From: Acidimicrobiaceae bacterium
GTDB lineage: Bacteria; Actinomycetota; Acidimicrobiia; Acidimicrobiales; Palsa-688
Direction: 5' to 3'
NCBI GenBank assembly: GCA_030838025.1
Contig: JAUTXM010000140.1
Span: 1 to 7,546 of the forward strand
Length of the DNA stretch: 7,546 nucleotides
The position numbers and the translations under genes were made by a program. The stretch's first letter is position 1. The number at the start of each line of letters is the position of its first letter. The notes beneath the pieces are model-generated. The model was given only the letters and a program-made list of their open reading frames with translations, ran no database searches and had not been told where the DNA came from. Shown piece by piece: positions 5,960-7,546 of this stretch.

Positions 5960-6157
5960 TTGAGTGACGACAAGCTGACCCGGGAAGAACTCGACGAACT
6001 GACCGGTGAAGAGTTGCCCGAACGGGCCGCCATGTCGCTGGTGAACGCCAATGTTGCTGCTCCGGTGAACCTGGCCGCTGCTCTGAATGTCGCATCCGAC
6101 AACTCAGTGGCCTACGCCAACGCCCAGCAGACCGCCCCCATTATCCAGCAGAACTGA
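5960..6157 (+). CDS. Small peptide A, 65 aa, candidate RiPP-type precursor
   Basis: Start is TTG 5960 with GAGGAG (5948-5953) six bases upstream. The choice is fixed by the next gene, whose product aligns end to end with no gap at the same length. The N-terminal half is acidic and helix-like (KLTREELDELTGEELPER, 5-22), as in many leader peptides. AAMSLVNANVAAPVN (23-37) joins it to an Ala/Asn-rich C-terminal half with no Cys, Trp or Phe, and the product ends PIIQQN. Asn occurs at 29, 31, 37, 43, 48, 54 and 65. It has no signal peptide or membrane helix. Together with the paralogue 11 bases downstream and an M50 protease carrying an RRE-like domain beyond the terminator, it looks like a precursor that is recognised by its leader and then cut or modified. 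No known RiPP class is matched, so the product is unknown. Confidence 0.8.
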   Translation: MSDDKLTREELDELTGEELPERAAMSLVNANVAAPVNLAAALNVASDNSVAYANAQQTAPIIQQN

Positions 6158-6168
6158 GAGGATCTCCC

Positions 6169-6366
6169 ATGGCAGACGAGAAGCTGACCCACGACGAGCT
6201 TGACGAGTTGGCCGGCGAGGAATTGCCGGAACGAGCCGCCATGAGCCTGATCAACGCCAACATTGCGGTTCCAGTGAACGCCGCGGTCGCGGCCAATGTG
6301 CTCTCCGACAACGCGACCGCCTACGCCAACGCCGCCCAGACCACCCCGATCGTTCAGGGCAACTGA
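6169..6366 (+). CDS. Small peptide B, 65 aa, paralogue of peptide A
   Basis: ATG 6169 lies six bases after GAGGA (6158-6162) and 11 bases after the stop of peptide A, so the two are co-transcribed. Ungapped comparison with A gives 47 of 65 identical residues. Blocks shared exactly include GEELPERAAMSL (16-27), PVN (35-37), SDN (46-48) and AYANA (51-55). Most changes are conservative (V/I, A/V, D/E). The leader-like N-terminal half is as conserved as the Asn positions of the C-terminal half, and all Asn positions (29, 31, 37, 43, 48, 54, 65) are retained. This is a tandem duplication followed by constrained divergence. Like A it lacks Cys, so lanthionine, thiopeptide or disulfide chemistry is unlikely. 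It is followed at once by a strong terminator. Confidence 0.83.
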   Translation: MADEKLTHDELDELAGEELPERAAMSLINANIAVPVNAAVAANVLSDNATAYANAAQTTPIVQGN

Positions 6367-6402
6367 TCAGTCAAAATCGTACAAAGAAGACTGCCAGAAC
6401 CG

Positions 6403-6434
6403 AAATGTGGGGAGCCCTCGGCTCCCCACATTTT
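6403..6434 (+). terminator. Strong intrinsic terminator after the peptide genes
   Basis: AAATGTGGGGAGCC (6403-6416) pairs with GGCTCCCCACATTT (6420-6433), a perfect 14-bp stem with a 3-base CTC loop, running into TTTT. It begins 37 bases beyond the stop of peptide B. It should end most transcripts from the peptide promoter, leaving the downstream protease gene dependent on read-through or its own promoter. Confidence 0.88.
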
Positions 6435-6546
6435 CGCGTCCCGAGATTGGACGAGGAATGGTGGAATGCCGCGGTTTGGTCTGTCAGCCCGCGGGAACAA
6501 CAGTCGGCATGCCTGACGCTGCTTTCGTAACCGAACGGCGAGTCCC

Positions 6547-7546
6547 TTGACCATCGCCCGAGACACCGCCGCCGCAGGCACCCCACCCGAGGGCACCAAA
6601 GGCCCCGAAGTCCCCGACGGCCCCCAGGCCACGGCCACCACCACCGGATCCACCCCCTCGGCGGGCCCCGCCACGTTGGGGCCGAACCCACGGTTGGCCG
6701 AAGGCGTGCAGCTCATCGGCGAGTACGAGGGGTCGGGCTACAAAGAGGCGCCGTCGATGGTTCGCCGGCCCGACGGCCAAGTCATCCAGCTCCCCGACCT
6801 GCTCTACCGCCTGGCCAGCAAGGCCGACGGCGAACACAGTTATCGCCAGATGGCAGACGAGCTCGGTACCGAGATCCACCGCCGTCTCGATCCGGAGGAC
6901 GTTCACTTCCTGGTCGACGAGAAGCTGCGCCCGCTTGGCGTCTTGGCCGCCGCGGACGGGAGCAGCCCAAAATCCGAAAAGGTCGACCCCTTCCTGGCCT
7001 TTCGCTTCCGGGTCGGTGTCGTGTCCGAGAAGACCTCCGAGTTGTTGGGCGAGCTGTTCAAGCCGCTCTTCCTTCCCCCCGTGCTGCTGGCTGCGCTCGT
7101 CGGTGTGGTCGCGGCCGACTACTGGTTGTTCTTCGTCCACGGCGTCGCCCAAGCCCTACGGCAGTCGCTGCTGCATCCCGGAATCTTCCTGCCGCTGTTT
7201 GTCGCGGTCGTTCTGGCGGCGGCGCTGCACGAGATCGGCCATGCCGCCGCCTGCCGCTACGGCGGTGGTCACCCCGGCAAGATGGGCTGTGGCCTGTACC
7301 TGGCGTGGCCCGCGTTCTACACCGACGTCACCGACGCCTACCGGCTGAGCCGACGAGCGCGGCTGCGAACCGACCTGGGCGGTGTCTACCTCAACGTCAT
7401 CATCGTCCTGGCCACCGTCGGCGCCTACTTCGCGACCCACTTCGAACCGCTCTTGCTCCTCGTACTGATCGAGCACCTGGAGATCGTCCATCAGCTCCTG
7501 CCGGTGATCCGTCTCGACGGCTATTACATCGTCGCCGACCTCACTG
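6547..7546 (+). CDS. M50-family membrane metalloprotease with N-terminal PqqD/RRE-like domain (partial, 3' end missing)
   Basis: The frame is open from after TGA 6514 to the window end; 333 codons are visible. The likely start is TTG 6547, with a modest GGCGAG four bases upstream; TTG 6676 or 6694 is possible. Residues 1-55 are Pro/Thr/Gly-rich and probably disordered. Residues about 59-134 (GYKEAPSMVRRPDGQVIQL to FLVDEKLRPLG) resemble a PqqD-like winged-helix RiPP recognition element, which binds leader peptides. A hydrophobic segment follows (about 175-198), then a second with the zinc motif HEIGH (228-232). Two more hydrophobic segments (about 281-297 and 301-315) come next, then LDGYY (323-327), whose Asp is the usual third metal ligand of M50 site-2-type proteases. 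The protein is thus an integral membrane peptidase expected to cut within or near the membrane. It resembles proteins annotated as putative peptide zinc metalloproteases. It most likely matures or exports the two small peptides upstream. Confidence 0.85.
   Translation, partial: MTIARDTAAAGTPPEGTKGPEVPDGPQATATTTGSTPSAGPATLGPNPRLAEGVQLIGEYEGSGYKEAPSMVRRPDGQVIQLPDLLYRLASKADGEHSYRQMADELGTEIHRRLDPEDVHFLVDEKLRPLGVLAAADGSSPKSEKVDPFLAFRFRVGVVSEKTSELLGELFKPLFLPPVLLAALVGVVAADYWLFFVHGVAQALRQSLLHPGIFLPLFVAVVLAAALHEIGHAAACRYGGGHPGKMGCGLYLAWPAFYTDVTDAYRLSRRARLRTDLGGVYLNVIIVLATVGAYFATHFEPLLLLVLIEHLEIVHQLLPVIRLDGYYIVADLT

Noticed and set aside
5960..6366. Peptides A and B as a type I toxin or holin-like membrane peptide pair
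   Set aside because: Neither has a membrane-spanning hydrophobic stretch; Asn and acidic residues are spread throughout, which fits a soluble leader-core peptide better.
6484..7152. Long minus-strand open frame opposite the M50 gene (222 codons)
   Set aside because: Shadow of the real plus-strand gene; its Gly/Val/Asp-rich translation has no motif, whereas the plus frame has HEIGH, LDG and membrane segments.

Overview
The window looks like chromosome from a high-GC actinobacterium (by feel an acidimicrobial-type lineage, but this is inference). The reasons are the strong GC bias at third codon positions, GTG and TTG starts, an apparently leaderless antitoxin gene, and MazF/PIN toxin families of a kind typical of actinobacteria. 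No rRNA, tRNA, CRISPR array or transposase was seen.

Left part (1-2200): a possible 3' end of a gene at the left edge, then about 340 bases with no convincing gene. A conserved-looking protein of unknown function follows on the minus strand (438-899). Next comes a plus-strand stretch of toxin-antitoxin debris: a MazF/PemK-type gene that has lost its stop codon, followed by the first ~25 residues of a PIN-domain toxin. That fragment is cut off where the 3' end of an intact SRPBCC-family gene (minus strand, 1576-2049) begins.

Middle part (2200-3990): a ~670-base gene-poor stretch containing a perfect 20-bp palindrome. Beyond it, on the minus strand and read from high to low coordinates, are an intact antitoxin/PIN-toxin pair joined by an ATGA overlap, then the remains of a second antitoxin/PIN pair with a probable lost start codon, an internal deletion and a frameshift. 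The region as a whole is a toxin-antitoxin graveyard with one apparently intact module.

Right part (3995-7546): a complete S9-family prolyl-oligopeptidase-like serine peptidase (minus strand). Divergent from it are two tandem 65-residue paralogous small peptides (plus strand), a strong intrinsic terminator, and a gene running off the window. The last gene encodes an M50 (site-2-protease-like) membrane metalloprotease with an N-terminal PqqD/RRE-like domain. Two near-identical small peptides with a conserved acidic N-terminal half and an Asn/Ala-rich, Cys-free C-terminal half, next to an RRE-M50 protease, have the layout of a ribosomally made, processed peptide (RiPP-like) system. This is the most interesting content. 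The terminator probably lets the peptides be made in large excess over the protease. The rest of the system (transporter, modifying enzymes) would be expected beyond position 7546.
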